Source of the DNA: Clostridia bacterium
Lineage (GTDB): Bacteria; Bacillota; Clostridia; Oscillospirales; CAG-272
Length of the DNA stretch: 48,634 bases
Assembly: GCA_017646005.1 (NCBI GenBank)
Contig: JAGCNJ010000042.1
Coordinates: forward strand, 1 to 48,634
Direction of reading: 5' to 3'
Of this stretch, positions 8,679 to 15,206 are shown piece by piece (the first letter of the stretch is position 1; every line of letters starts with the position of its first letter). The notes under the pieces were generated by a model. That model was not told the DNA's origin. It made no database searches and saw only the letters and a program-made list of their open reading frames with translations. Position numbers and translations under genes: made by a program.

Positions 8679-8777
8679 ATGAAAAAAAGAATTACAAAAA
8701 TACTTGAAAGCTTGCTTGTAGGTATCGGCGTGCTTGCAATGAATGCAGGTGCCATTATAGCAGAGCTTGATGAGTAA
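8679..8777 (+). CDS. Orphan 32-residue hydrophobic peptide
   Basis: This small ORF encodes a peptide with a basic N-terminus (MKKRITK), an uninterrupted hydrophobic centre (LLVGIGVLAMNAGAIIA) and an acidic end (ELDE). AAGGAG is 8 nt before the ATG, a TATAAT lies upstream and a perfect 18-bp terminator hairpin follows, so it forms a self-contained monocistronic unit between two strong terminators. I do not recognise it. It has the size and layout of AgrD-type pre-peptides or type I toxin/membrane peptides. However, it lacks the Cys or Ser needed for a (thio)lactone ring, and no agrB, kinase or obvious antitoxin is adjacent. Confidence 0.6.
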   Translation: MKKRITKILESLLVGIGVLAMNAGAIIAELDE

Positions 8778-8795
8778 GATAAAAGTTTCGACCAA

Positions 8796-8835
8796 AACAA
8801 TAAGCCCGAAGGGTTATCCCTTCGGGCTTATTGTT
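8796..8835. terminator. Perfect 18-bp bidirectional terminator
   Basis: AACAATAAGCCCGAAGGG pairs perfectly with its complement across a TTAT loop. A-rich and T-rich flanks make it usable by the peptide gene on the plus strand and by the DUF1846 gene on the minus strand. Confidence 0.9.
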
Positions 8836-8841
8836 TATATA

Positions 8842-10305
8842 TCAGTTTTTGTGGAAAAGCTTTTTTGACTGATATGCAGGCTCGCTTGTCATATGGATGC
8901 CAAGCTTTTTCATCACTCCGTCATCAACGGGGGAGAGGATAACCGTGGAATGAGCCTCACAGTTCGTAAGATTGTCAAGCTGATCGAAAGCTTTTTTTGC
9001 GTTTTCGTCTGTGAGCGCGCATATCGAAAGCGCAATCAGTATTTCATCCGTATGAAGTCTCGGATTATTGCAATGAAGATGTCCGACCTTGAGAGTGCGT
9101 ATAGGCTCGATTATTTCGGGTGAGATCAAGTGAACGGCATCGTCGATTCCCGCAAGCGCCTTAAGCGCGTTCAAGAGCATCGCTGAGGATGCACCGAGAA
9201 GCTTTGTGGTCTTTCCTGTGATAATTCTGCCGTCGGGTAATTCAAGTGCACACGCAGGCTCACCTGTGAGCTTGGATTTTTCGATCGCCGCAGGAATGAC
9301 CTTGCGGTCGTTTACCGAAATACCCGTGTTGTTCATTATGATTTCGATCTTTTCCATATCTATGCCGTCAGACAAGCCTTTTCTCTTGGAACAGGCGCAG
9401 GCATAATAGCGACGGATGATCTCGTATTTGGAAGCTTCGCAGACGTTGTCGTTGTCGTAAATGCAGAAGCCTGCCATATTAACGCCCATATCGGTGGGAG
9501 ATTTGTACGGACAGCTTCCTGAAATTTTTTCAAATATTGCCGAAAGAACGGGAAATATTTCAACGTCACGGTTATAGTTTACGGTGGTTTTGCCGTATGC
9601 TTCAAGGTGATAGGGGTCTATCATATTAACGTCGTTAAGATCGGCGGTTGCTGCTTCATATGCAAGGTTTACCGGATGCTTAAGCGGCAGATTCCATATG
9701 GGGAAGGTTTCGAATTTTGCATATCCTGCCTTCATTCCGCGCTTGTTTTCGTGATAAAGCTGTGAAAGACAGGTTGCCATCTTTCCGCTTCCGGGGCCGG
9801 GAGCGGTTACAACTACAAGTGAGCGCTCGGTCTTTATATAATCGTTAGTACCGAGACCCTCTTCGCTTACGATTTTTTTTACGTCAGAAGGATATCCGGG
9901 GATCGAGTAGTGATAGTAAACACAGATCCCAAGACCCTCAAGTCTTTTTCTGAAGGCTACCGCAGAGCTCTGACCGGCGAAGCGCGTGATAACAACGCTT
10001 CCGACGTAAAGTCCGAAGCCGCGGAAGGCGTCTATAAGTCTTAACACGTCCTGGTCATAAGTGATGCCAAGGTCGCCGCGTATCTTATTCTTTTCAATAT
10101 CCGATGCGTTGATTACGATAACGATTTCTGCTTCATCCTTAAGATTGATGAGCATTTTTATCTTGCTGTCGGGAGCAAAGCCGGGGAGCACTCTTGCGGC
10201 GTGATGGTCGTCAAAGAGCTTGCCGCCGAAATCGGCGATGCGCTCCTTGATATGCTCGGACTGCATTTTTATATATTTATCATTATCGAAGCCCTGTTTG
10301 ATCAT
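8842..10305 (-). CDS. DUF1846 / UPF0371 family protein
   Basis: A 487-residue cytosolic protein of the UPF0371 family, for which no confirmed reaction is known to me. The N-terminus MIKQGFDNDKYIKMQSEHI is the family signature. A P-loop-like APGPGSGKMATCLSQLYHE lies near residue 165. Other conserved stretches are the MGVNMAGF, CEASKYEIIRRYY and SSAMLLNALKALAGI segments. The ATG at 10305 has GGAG 6 nt upstream; an in-frame TTG at 10317 overlaps that Shine-Dalgarno and is less likely. It appears monocistronic, with its own promoter and a terminator at the 3' end. The glycine-rich motif suggests nucleotide binding. Confidence 0.9.
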   Translation of the reverse strand: MIKQGFDNDKYIKMQSEHIKERIADFGGKLFDDHHAARVLPGFAPDSKIKMLINLKDEAEIVIVINASDIEKNKIRGDLGITYDQDVLRLIDAFRGFGLYVGSVVITRFAGQSSAVAFRKRLEGLGICVYYHYSIPGYPSDVKKIVSEEGLGTNDYIKTERSLVVVTAPGPGSGKMATCLSQLYHENKRGMKAGYAKFETFPIWNLPLKHPVNLAYEAATADLNDVNMIDPYHLEAYGKTTVNYNRDVEIFPVLSAIFEKISGSCPYKSPTDMGVNMAGFCIYDNDNVCEASKYEIIRRYYACACSKRKGLSDGIDMEKIEIIMNNTGISVNDRKVIPAAIEKSKLTGEPACALELPDGRIITGKTTKLLGASSAMLLNALKALAGIDDAVHLISPEIIEPIRTLKVGHLHCNNPRLHTDEILIALSICALTDENAKKAFDQLDNLTNCEAHSTVILSPVDDGVMKKLGIHMTSEPAYQSKKLFHKN

Positions 10306-10342
10306 AGCTAACTCCAAAACGTGAATTTAACAACATAATAGT

Positions 10343-10370
10343 ATTATATCACATTTTTTTAAAAATGCAA
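10343..10370 (-). promoter_or_regulatory. Promoter of the DUF1846 gene
   Basis: Minus strand TTGCAT (10370-10365), 16 nt, TATAAT (10348-10343). The -10 lies in the extended context TGATATAAT that recurs at other promoters in the window. Confidence 0.7.
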
Positions 10371-10404
10371 GAGTAGTAGAGAAAGATTTTGTCATTTTAA
10401 GGGA

Positions 10405-10565
10405 TTTTGTTTCTGGTAATCGTTTGTTGCCCTTCGGGGAGTCTATTTCTGTGCGGACAGAAATAGACGAAAGAGCCGTCCAAGGGGAAACCTATTTCGG
10501 TTTCCCCTTAGAGATCCCCATCCCTTTCACTAAATTTGCAGATAAGCACCGACCGCAAGGGTCGG
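10405..10565. repeat. Structured repeat, copy A
   Basis: Copy A opens with the block TTTTGTTTCTGG-TAATCGTTTGTT and CCCTTCGGGG. Hairpin 1 follows (10441-10452 with 10457-10468, 12 bp), then hairpin 2 (AAGGGGAAACC, 10482-10492 with 10499-10509), the block CCCTTTC, the block AGATAAGCACCG, and hairpin 3 (CCGACC, 10549-10554 with 10560-10565). The order matches copy B, while the stem sequences differ. The strand that matters is unknown. Confidence 0.65.
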
Positions 10566-10671
10566 ATACGGCTATTTAAAGCATTCTCCGGCGGGAGAAG
10601 GTGGCAGGCGAAGCCTGACGGATGAGGAATTATATTCGGCTTTGGCTTGCAGAGATGTTGCTTGTACCTGT

Positions 10672-10828
10672 TTTTGTTTCTGGTAATCGTTTGTTACCCT
10701 TCCGGGGGACACCCTTTTGGTATGCGCCAAAAGGGTGGAAAAACGCAAATAAGGAAAACCTCTGCGGTTTTCCTTATTTATCCTTTCCCTGCAGCGAAAT
10801 TTCAAGATAAGCACCGCCTGTTCGGCGG
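10672..10828. repeat. Structured repeat, copy B
   Basis: Copy B starts with the same opening block as copy A and has the same order of parts. Hairpin 1 is CACCCTTTTGG (10710-10720) with 10727-10737. Hairpin 2 is AAATAAGGAAAACC (10747-10760) with 10766-10779. Then come CCTTTCC, AGATAAGCACCG and hairpin 3 CCGCC/GGCGG (10814-10828). All three stems differ from copy A yet still pair perfectly. Confidence 0.65.
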
Positions 10829-10992
10829 ATTCGCTTGTCAGCGAAAATTCAACGTCGTCCCGTATGCACGAAAAATTTCGCAAAAATGTTCATTTTCAGG
10901 GTAGCGGTCCCTGAAAATGAACGCATTTAGTGTTGGTGAGTAGCAGAGCGCGAATTTCGTAATCCAAAGCCTAAAAAGTTTTTGCGGGGGCA

Positions 10993-11023
10993 TGGGGGCG
11001 CTTTTTCTCAAAAAGCGCCCCCA
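10993..11023. terminator. Hairpin of the rhaD-downstream ladder
   Basis: GGGGGCGCTTTTT pairs with AAAAAGCGCCCCC around a CTC loop. A degenerate relative follows at about 11045-11088. The form is like the rhaD terminator at 11108-11133. It may be a secondary terminator or a repeated palindrome. Confidence 0.5.
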
Positions 11024-11107
11024 TAAAAATAAAAAGCACACCCACAAATAAAAAGGCAAAGAGAGCTTTTCTCAAAAAACGCCTCCACATATAAAAACAA
11101 CAAAAAG

Positions 11108-11133
11108 GGGGAGCTTTTTATAAAAAGCTCCCC
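11108..11133 (-). terminator. Terminator of the sulP-rhaD transcript
   Basis: On the minus strand GGGGAGCTTTTTA pairs with TAAAAAGCTCCCC and is followed by CTTTTTGTTG. It lies 27 nt after the rhaD stop codon. Confidence 0.8.
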
Positions 11134-11159
11134 GCTCGCAAAAAATATTCAATATTCAA

Positions 11160-11981
11160 TCAATATAAAAACTTCTCGTCAAGCGAAAGCTTGAAGTCCT
11201 TGGCAAGAGCGCGCATATTATCAGAGGTGATGGTCTGGAGCTTTGTGCTTGACATAGACATAACCTTAACGAGTATAGATGCTGCCTTTTCAACAGTATG
11301 CATAAGACCGAAGGTAGAATCGAAGTCCTCACCCGAGCAGAGCATACCGTGATGCGGCCATATAGCCACGTTATAGGATTTGAGAAGCTCGCCTGTTCTG
11401 ATAGCAAGCTCACGGCTTCCGGGAACAAGCCATTCAGCAACGCCGATACCCTCGGGGAATACTACAGAGCATTCGGGCATCATTTCCCATATTTCGCGTG
11501 TGAATATTTCGTCCTTAAGAGGAAGCACGAACGTAAGTGCGATGGTGTTTACGGGATGAGCGTGATAGATAACGCGATGCTTGCCGCCGCTTACAGCCTT
11601 CTTGGTTTCATGGCTCATAAGGTGAGAGGGTATCTCGCTTGTAGGTCTTCCGCCGTTTTCAAGGCCCCATACGATCTGATAATTTTCACCCTTATCGTCG
11701 AGCTTGATAATACCGATCGATTCGGTGGGATTCTTGATTACGTTCTGGAAATATCTGCCTGTGCCTGTGAATATAAAATACTCACCTGCAACACCGGGCA
11801 CGCTTGCGCCGATGGGGTAAAAAGGAGTGCTGTGATCAAGCTCGGAGATGACCTCGTTTACATCGGCGTCACTCATTCTGTATGAGAGGTTACCGCCGTT
11901 GCGCTCGTGCCAACCCTGATTCCAGCCGTCGTCTGCCATGGTGATAAAGCCTTTTACTGCTTTGCTTTCAAGTACGTTCAT
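11160..11981 (-). CDS. rhaD: Rhamnulose-1-phosphate aldolase
   Basis: A 273-residue class II (zinc) aldolase that would split L-rhamnulose 1-phosphate into dihydroxyacetone phosphate and L-lactaldehyde. RhaD features are the N-terminal GWNQGWHERNGGNLSYRM, the zinc histidines in YHAHPVNTIAL and WPHHGMLCSG, and the total length. AAAGGAG lies upstream of the ATG. It is 18 bp downstream of a SulP transporter, so the two share a transcript. No rhamnose isomerase, kinase or rhamnose permease is in the window, so the rest of the pathway must lie elsewhere. A related aldolase substrate (fuculose phosphate) is less likely given the RhaD-type N-terminus. Confidence 0.9.
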   Translation of the reverse strand: MNVLESKAVKGFITMADDGWNQGWHERNGGNLSYRMSDADVNEVISELDHSTPFYPIGASVPGVAGEYFIFTGTGRYFQNVIKNPTESIGIIKLDDKGENYQIVWGLENGGRPTSEIPSHLMSHETKKAVSGGKHRVIYHAHPVNTIALTFVLPLKDEIFTREIWEMMPECSVVFPEGIGVAEWLVPGSRELAIRTGELLKSYNVAIWPHHGMLCSGEDFDSTFGLMHTVEKAASILVKVMSMSSTKLQTITSDNMRALAKDFKLSLDEKFLY

Positions 11982-11999
11982 TGTTTTTCTCCTTTGGAT

Positions 12000-13553
12000 T
12001 TATATATTTATGCTTTGGGTTTCTTCTATCAAGTTGATGCAGGGAACGCCTGTACGGTCAAGTAACATTTGCACCAATCCCTCGGCGCCGGTTATGCTTA
12101 CGTCTGCGTTTTCCTTGGTAAGCTCAAGCAGATATTCACAGCTTGAGGTGTCAATTACGTTAACAAGCCCCAGATCAAGCGTTATAAGCTTTTCTGACAG
12201 AATATGCTTTTCAAGCTCACTTGTAAGCTTTGTGCAGTTAAGGAAGAATATTGAGCCTACGGGTCTTAATTTTATCTGTGTGTCGCTCTCTTCAAGCACA
12301 AAATCAAGCTTGTAGCATCTGTATATGAACACTATCATCGAATATCCTATTCCGATAAGTATAGCGACTGTAAGATCGAATACAACGGTAGAAAGCATCG
12401 TGACAGCAAATTTGCCTATAGCACCGTAAAGCTTGTGAGAGAATATGTATTTTATCTCATCCCACTCATTCATACGCCATGCAGTTACCATAAGCACTCC
12501 CGCAAGAGCTGAAAGAGGAAGCTTTGCCATTATCGGACCGAGAGCGAACATAGCCGCTAAAAGACCGAGCGCGTGGAAGATACCGCAAAGTCTTGTCTGA
12601 CAGCCGGACTTTATGGCTACGCTTGTACGTGCGATCGCGGCTGTAGCGGGAACACCGCCGAAAAGCGGTATGAGCATATTTCCTATACCTTGAGCGATAA
12701 GCTCCTTGTTAGCGTCAAATTCTTCGTCCTTCATACGCGAAGCACTCGCACCGCAAAGAAGGCTTTCGATCATAGCAAGCGCGGCTATGGATATTGCAGG
12801 AGAGATATACTCGGCAATTCTTGCCCACTCGACCGATGCGAGAGTAAGTCTTTCGCTTAAGAAAAGCGTCTTTGGTATCTCACCGACCGTTGCAACGTCA
12901 AGATCGAATATCACGCATATTACAGTCGCAACGATTATACCTATAAGCGAGGAGGGAATCTTCGCATTCCATTTTTTAGGCCATATAAGCATTACGAATA
13001 CGACGACAAGTCCCAAAAGCACCGAAAAGAGATTAGGCTTGAAGCCGAGTGTGCCGTAGCTTATAAGCTTCTGTATCGCGCTTTCGCCAACCGAGGTCGT
13101 ACCGAAGAAATTATCTATCTGACCGAGCGCGATTATTATTGCGATACCCGAAGTAAAGCCTGTGATTACAGGACGCGGTATCATCGAAACAAGACGGCCG
13201 AGCTTAAATACAGCCGCCAGGAGTAAAAGCACACCAGCCATAAAGGTAACGACGAATACTCCCTCAAGCTTGAACTTGAGGATTATCGTTACAAGAACGG
13301 CAGACATAGCGCCTGTAGGACCGCTTATCTGGAAGGATGCGCCTGAAAAAAGGCTTATGATTATACCTGCGATTATAGCGGTAACAAGTCCTGCCGCGGC
13401 GGATGCACCACAGCTTACGCCGAATGCAAGAGCAAGCGGAAGCGCGACTGCGGTTACTGTAAGTCCTGCAAGAAGATCGCGCAAAAGGCTTTGAAAATTA
13501 TAGCCCTTGAATTCATTTTTGAACATTTTGGCGTATGAAGAAAACAGTTTCAT
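12000..13553 (-). CDS. SulP family inorganic anion transporter with STAS domain
   Basis: A 517-residue SLC26/SulP permease. The membrane part (about residues 20-410) has GLTVTAVALPLALAFGVSCGA, the FQISGPTGAMSAVL signature, GFTSGIAIIIALGQ and FGGVPATAAIARTSVAIKSG. A cytosolic STAS domain covers about 430-517 (ITLDLGLVNVIDTSSCEYLLEL). Family members carry sulfate, bicarbonate or dicarboxylates; the substrate cannot be chosen here. AGAGG precedes the ATG at 13553. It is directly upstream of rhaD, an unusual partner: neither sulfate-assimilation nor carbonic-anhydrase genes are near. Confidence 0.9.
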   Translation of the reverse strand: MKLFSSYAKMFKNEFKGYNFQSLLRDLLAGLTVTAVALPLALAFGVSCGASAAAGLVTAIIAGIIISLFSGASFQISGPTGAMSAVLVTIILKFKLEGVFVVTFMAGVLLLLAAVFKLGRLVSMIPRPVITGFTSGIAIIIALGQIDNFFGTTSVGESAIQKLISYGTLGFKPNLFSVLLGLVVVFVMLIWPKKWNAKIPSSLIGIIVATVICVIFDLDVATVGEIPKTLFLSERLTLASVEWARIAEYISPAISIAALAMIESLLCGASASRMKDEEFDANKELIAQGIGNMLIPLFGGVPATAAIARTSVAIKSGCQTRLCGIFHALGLLAAMFALGPIMAKLPLSALAGVLMVTAWRMNEWDEIKYIFSHKLYGAIGKFAVTMLSTVVFDLTVAILIGIGYSMIVFIYRCYKLDFVLEESDTQIKLRPVGSIFFLNCTKLTSELEKHILSEKLITLDLGLVNVIDTSSCEYLLELTKENADVSITGAEGLVQMLLDRTGVPCINLIEETQSINI

Positions 13554-13634
13554 AACATACCTCTGACAAATATAATAATACTGTAAAATTATACTACTTT
13601 ATCAGAGAGAAATCCATTTGTGAAATAGACATTT

Positions 13635-14747
13635 TTAGTCATTTTTCTCAGCGTCGATTTGTATATTTTGGGTATTATCGGTATCTATCCTTGAAGCAAG
13701 CCGCATATACAAGACTGATATAAGGCTTGAAGCAGGCTTTATAATGATAAGCCTTGTCACAAATGCCGCAATAAACGAGGAGGTGAAAACCAAGGCTATC
13801 ATTATAACGTGATGCTGTCTGAAATATGCGTAGTAGAAGGAATCGAAAATGAAGGAATAAAGATAAATTTCAAAGGTTGATTCGGATACCGTGCGCGCGC
13901 ACACGCTTAAAATTCTTGATTTAAGATCGATATCGTAAAGCAAAATGAAAACGCATATGGCCGTAAGTGCTATGGTCAGCGTGTTAAAGCCGTTCATCAT
14001 ATACCACGCATATGCACCTCTTGCATGCGAATATACAAAGCAGAGCAAAAAAGGAATGGCGGGGGCGATTATTACAGAAGTCAGCTTTATCACTCTGCGT
14101 ACCTTATAAAAGGGCTTGTATGTTGCAATATATGCGCCGATGAAGTAGTAGGTAAGAGGATAAAGAGATGCGAAGAATTCGGGGATTATATCAATAACTA
14201 TACCGCCGCCCTGCGAATATGCGGGAGAAAAGCTTTTGAGCGTTTCGGGCATAAGCGTGAGGAAAACAAGAGTGAATATGAGTGCAAGTCTTGATTTTTT
14301 CGTTTTGATTGCCTCATACGTGGCGTTTAAGAAGGGAATGAGCAGGAATAACCCGATATACATTTCAAAATACCATGCGTAATCGTTTGCTGTGAAATCG
14401 AGTATCCGTGCGACAATATACCCCGGAGTAAGCACTAATGATTTATCACTTACAGCCTTGCCGACAAGTGACAGCAGGCTTATAAGCACGTATGATACCC
14501 CGAGCGGTATTATACCCTTGTAGTATGAAAATGAAACCCGCTTATTTTTCTGAAGGTATCCGCTGAGCATAATGAAAAGCGGCACACAGCAGAATGCGAG
14601 ATGGCGCACGTAAAGATTTACCGCCCACCAAACCGAATTTATATCCTCTCCGAGCGCACCGTTCAGCGATACCGAGTGCAGGATCACGACAAAAAATATG
14701 GCACAAGAGCGCACAAGGTCAAGTCCTGCAAAGCGTTTCTTTTCCAT
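13635..14747 (-). CDS. Acyltransferase family 3 membrane protein
   Basis: A 371-residue polytopic membrane acyltransferase (acyltransferase 3 / OatA-WecH type), which moves acetyl or other acyl groups onto cell-surface or exported sugars. It begins RFAGLDLVRSCAIFFVVILHS, with the catalytic His of the first membrane segment, and about ten hydrophobic segments follow. The ATG at 14747 is chosen over upstream codons because AAAGGAA lies at a fitting distance and the family signature starts there. It has its own near-consensus promoter. No glycan biosynthesis genes are adjacent, so the target cannot be named. Confidence 0.85.
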   Translation of the reverse strand: MEKKRFAGLDLVRSCAIFFVVILHSVSLNGALGEDINSVWWAVNLYVRHLAFCCVPLFIMLSGYLQKNKRVSFSYYKGIIPLGVSYVLISLLSLVGKAVSDKSLVLTPGYIVARILDFTANDYAWYFEMYIGLFLLIPFLNATYEAIKTKKSRLALIFTLVFLTLMPETLKSFSPAYSQGGGIVIDIIPEFFASLYPLTYYFIGAYIATYKPFYKVRRVIKLTSVIIAPAIPFLLCFVYSHARGAYAWYMMNGFNTLTIALTAICVFILLYDIDLKSRILSVCARTVSESTFEIYLYSFIFDSFYYAYFRQHHVIMIALVFTSSFIAAFVTRLIIIKPASSLISVLYMRLASRIDTDNTQNIQIDAEKND

Positions 14748-14778
14748 AGCTAAATTCCTTTCATCAAGCTTACAGTAA

Positions 14779-14807
14779 ATTATACCACGAAAAACAAATT
14801 TTTTCAA
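14779..14807 (-). promoter_or_regulatory. Promoter of the acyltransferase gene
   Basis: Minus strand TTGAAA (14807-14802), 17 nt, TATAAT (14784-14779), about 30 nt before the start codon. Confidence 0.75.
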
Positions 14808-14820
14808 CACTCTGAATGTA

Positions 14821-14850
14821 AAAAAACAGGTGACATTTCAGTCACCTGTT
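14821..14850 (-). terminator. Terminator of the OPT-pqqD transcript
   Basis: On the minus strand AACAGGTGAC pairs with GTCACCTGTT and is followed by a run of T residues, directly after the pqqD-like stop codon. Confidence 0.85.
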
Positions 14851-14854
14851 GATT

Positions 14855-15202
14855 TTAGTCCTTAAAGCATATAAAACCGTAGCTGTTCATAATTTCCAGA
14901 TATCTTGAAAGCCTTTCATAAAGCGGCTCGGCATTATCACCGAAATGCTCATTTACAAGCACTCCAAGCTCGTAAATACTTTTGTTGCCGTCAAGAAGCG
15001 GCCATATGAAGCTGCCCATTTCGTCAAGATGAATATAGCTGACTCTTGGTCGCTTAAAAAGCTTTTGAGCTATGCGGTTAAATAAGCCTGTATTTTCTTT
15101 TGAAAGCGTAACTATACCGTTTTCGTCCGAAGAAAAGTCAAGCCACTCCGATCTTTGCGGTATCCTTTCAAGGTAGTTTTCGTTTGTGCCTTTACTTTTC
15201 AT
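14855..15202 (-). CDS. PqqD family protein
   Basis: A 115-residue protein of the PqqD (peptide chaperone / RiPP recognition element) superfamily. The core region has YIHLDEMGSFIWPLLDGNKSIYELGVLVNEHFG...RLSRYLEIMNSYGFICF, a winged-helix type fold. PqqD proteins bind leader peptides for radical SAM maturases, but no radical SAM peptide maturase or precursor is nearby. It lies 4 bp downstream of an OPT oligopeptide transporter, so it is surely co-transcribed. A role in peptide handling linked to that transporter is inference only. Confidence 0.8.
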   Translation of the reverse strand: MKSKGTNENYLERIPQRSEWLDFSSDENGIVTLSKENTGLFNRIAQKLFKRPRVSYIHLDEMGSFIWPLLDGNKSIYELGVLVNEHFGDNAEPLYERLSRYLEIMNSYGFICFKD

Positions 15203-15206
15203 ATAC

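Larger units (their letters stand above)
10318..11159. other. Gene-free repeat region between DUF1846 and rhaD
   Basis: About 840 bp without a credible gene. The overlapping short ORFs in it run through hairpins, lack ribosome binding sites and look like no known protein. It contains the DUF1846 promoter, two copies of a structured repeat (10405-10565 and 10672-10828), a fragment of a second palindromic repeat family (10567-10615), a 14-bp stem GTTCATTTTCAGGG with a 7-nt loop (10888-10922), and three related terminator-like hairpins (10993-11133). Confidence 0.7.

Noticed and set aside
8679..8777. AgrD-type autoinducer identity for the small peptide
   Set aside because: There is no Cys or Ser for (thio)lactone formation, no Pro-rich acidic C-tail of the usual length, and no agrB or agrC nearby. 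Kept only as a possible analogy.
8502..8800. Minus-strand frames opposite the 32-residue peptide gene
   Set aside because: They cross two strong terminators, and the plus-strand small ORF has a proper site and promoter.
10572..11059. Several 62-103 codon frames on both strands in the repeat region
   Set aside because: They read through hairpins and repeat arms, lack ribosome binding sites and have no family resemblance. The region is better explained as structured repeats.
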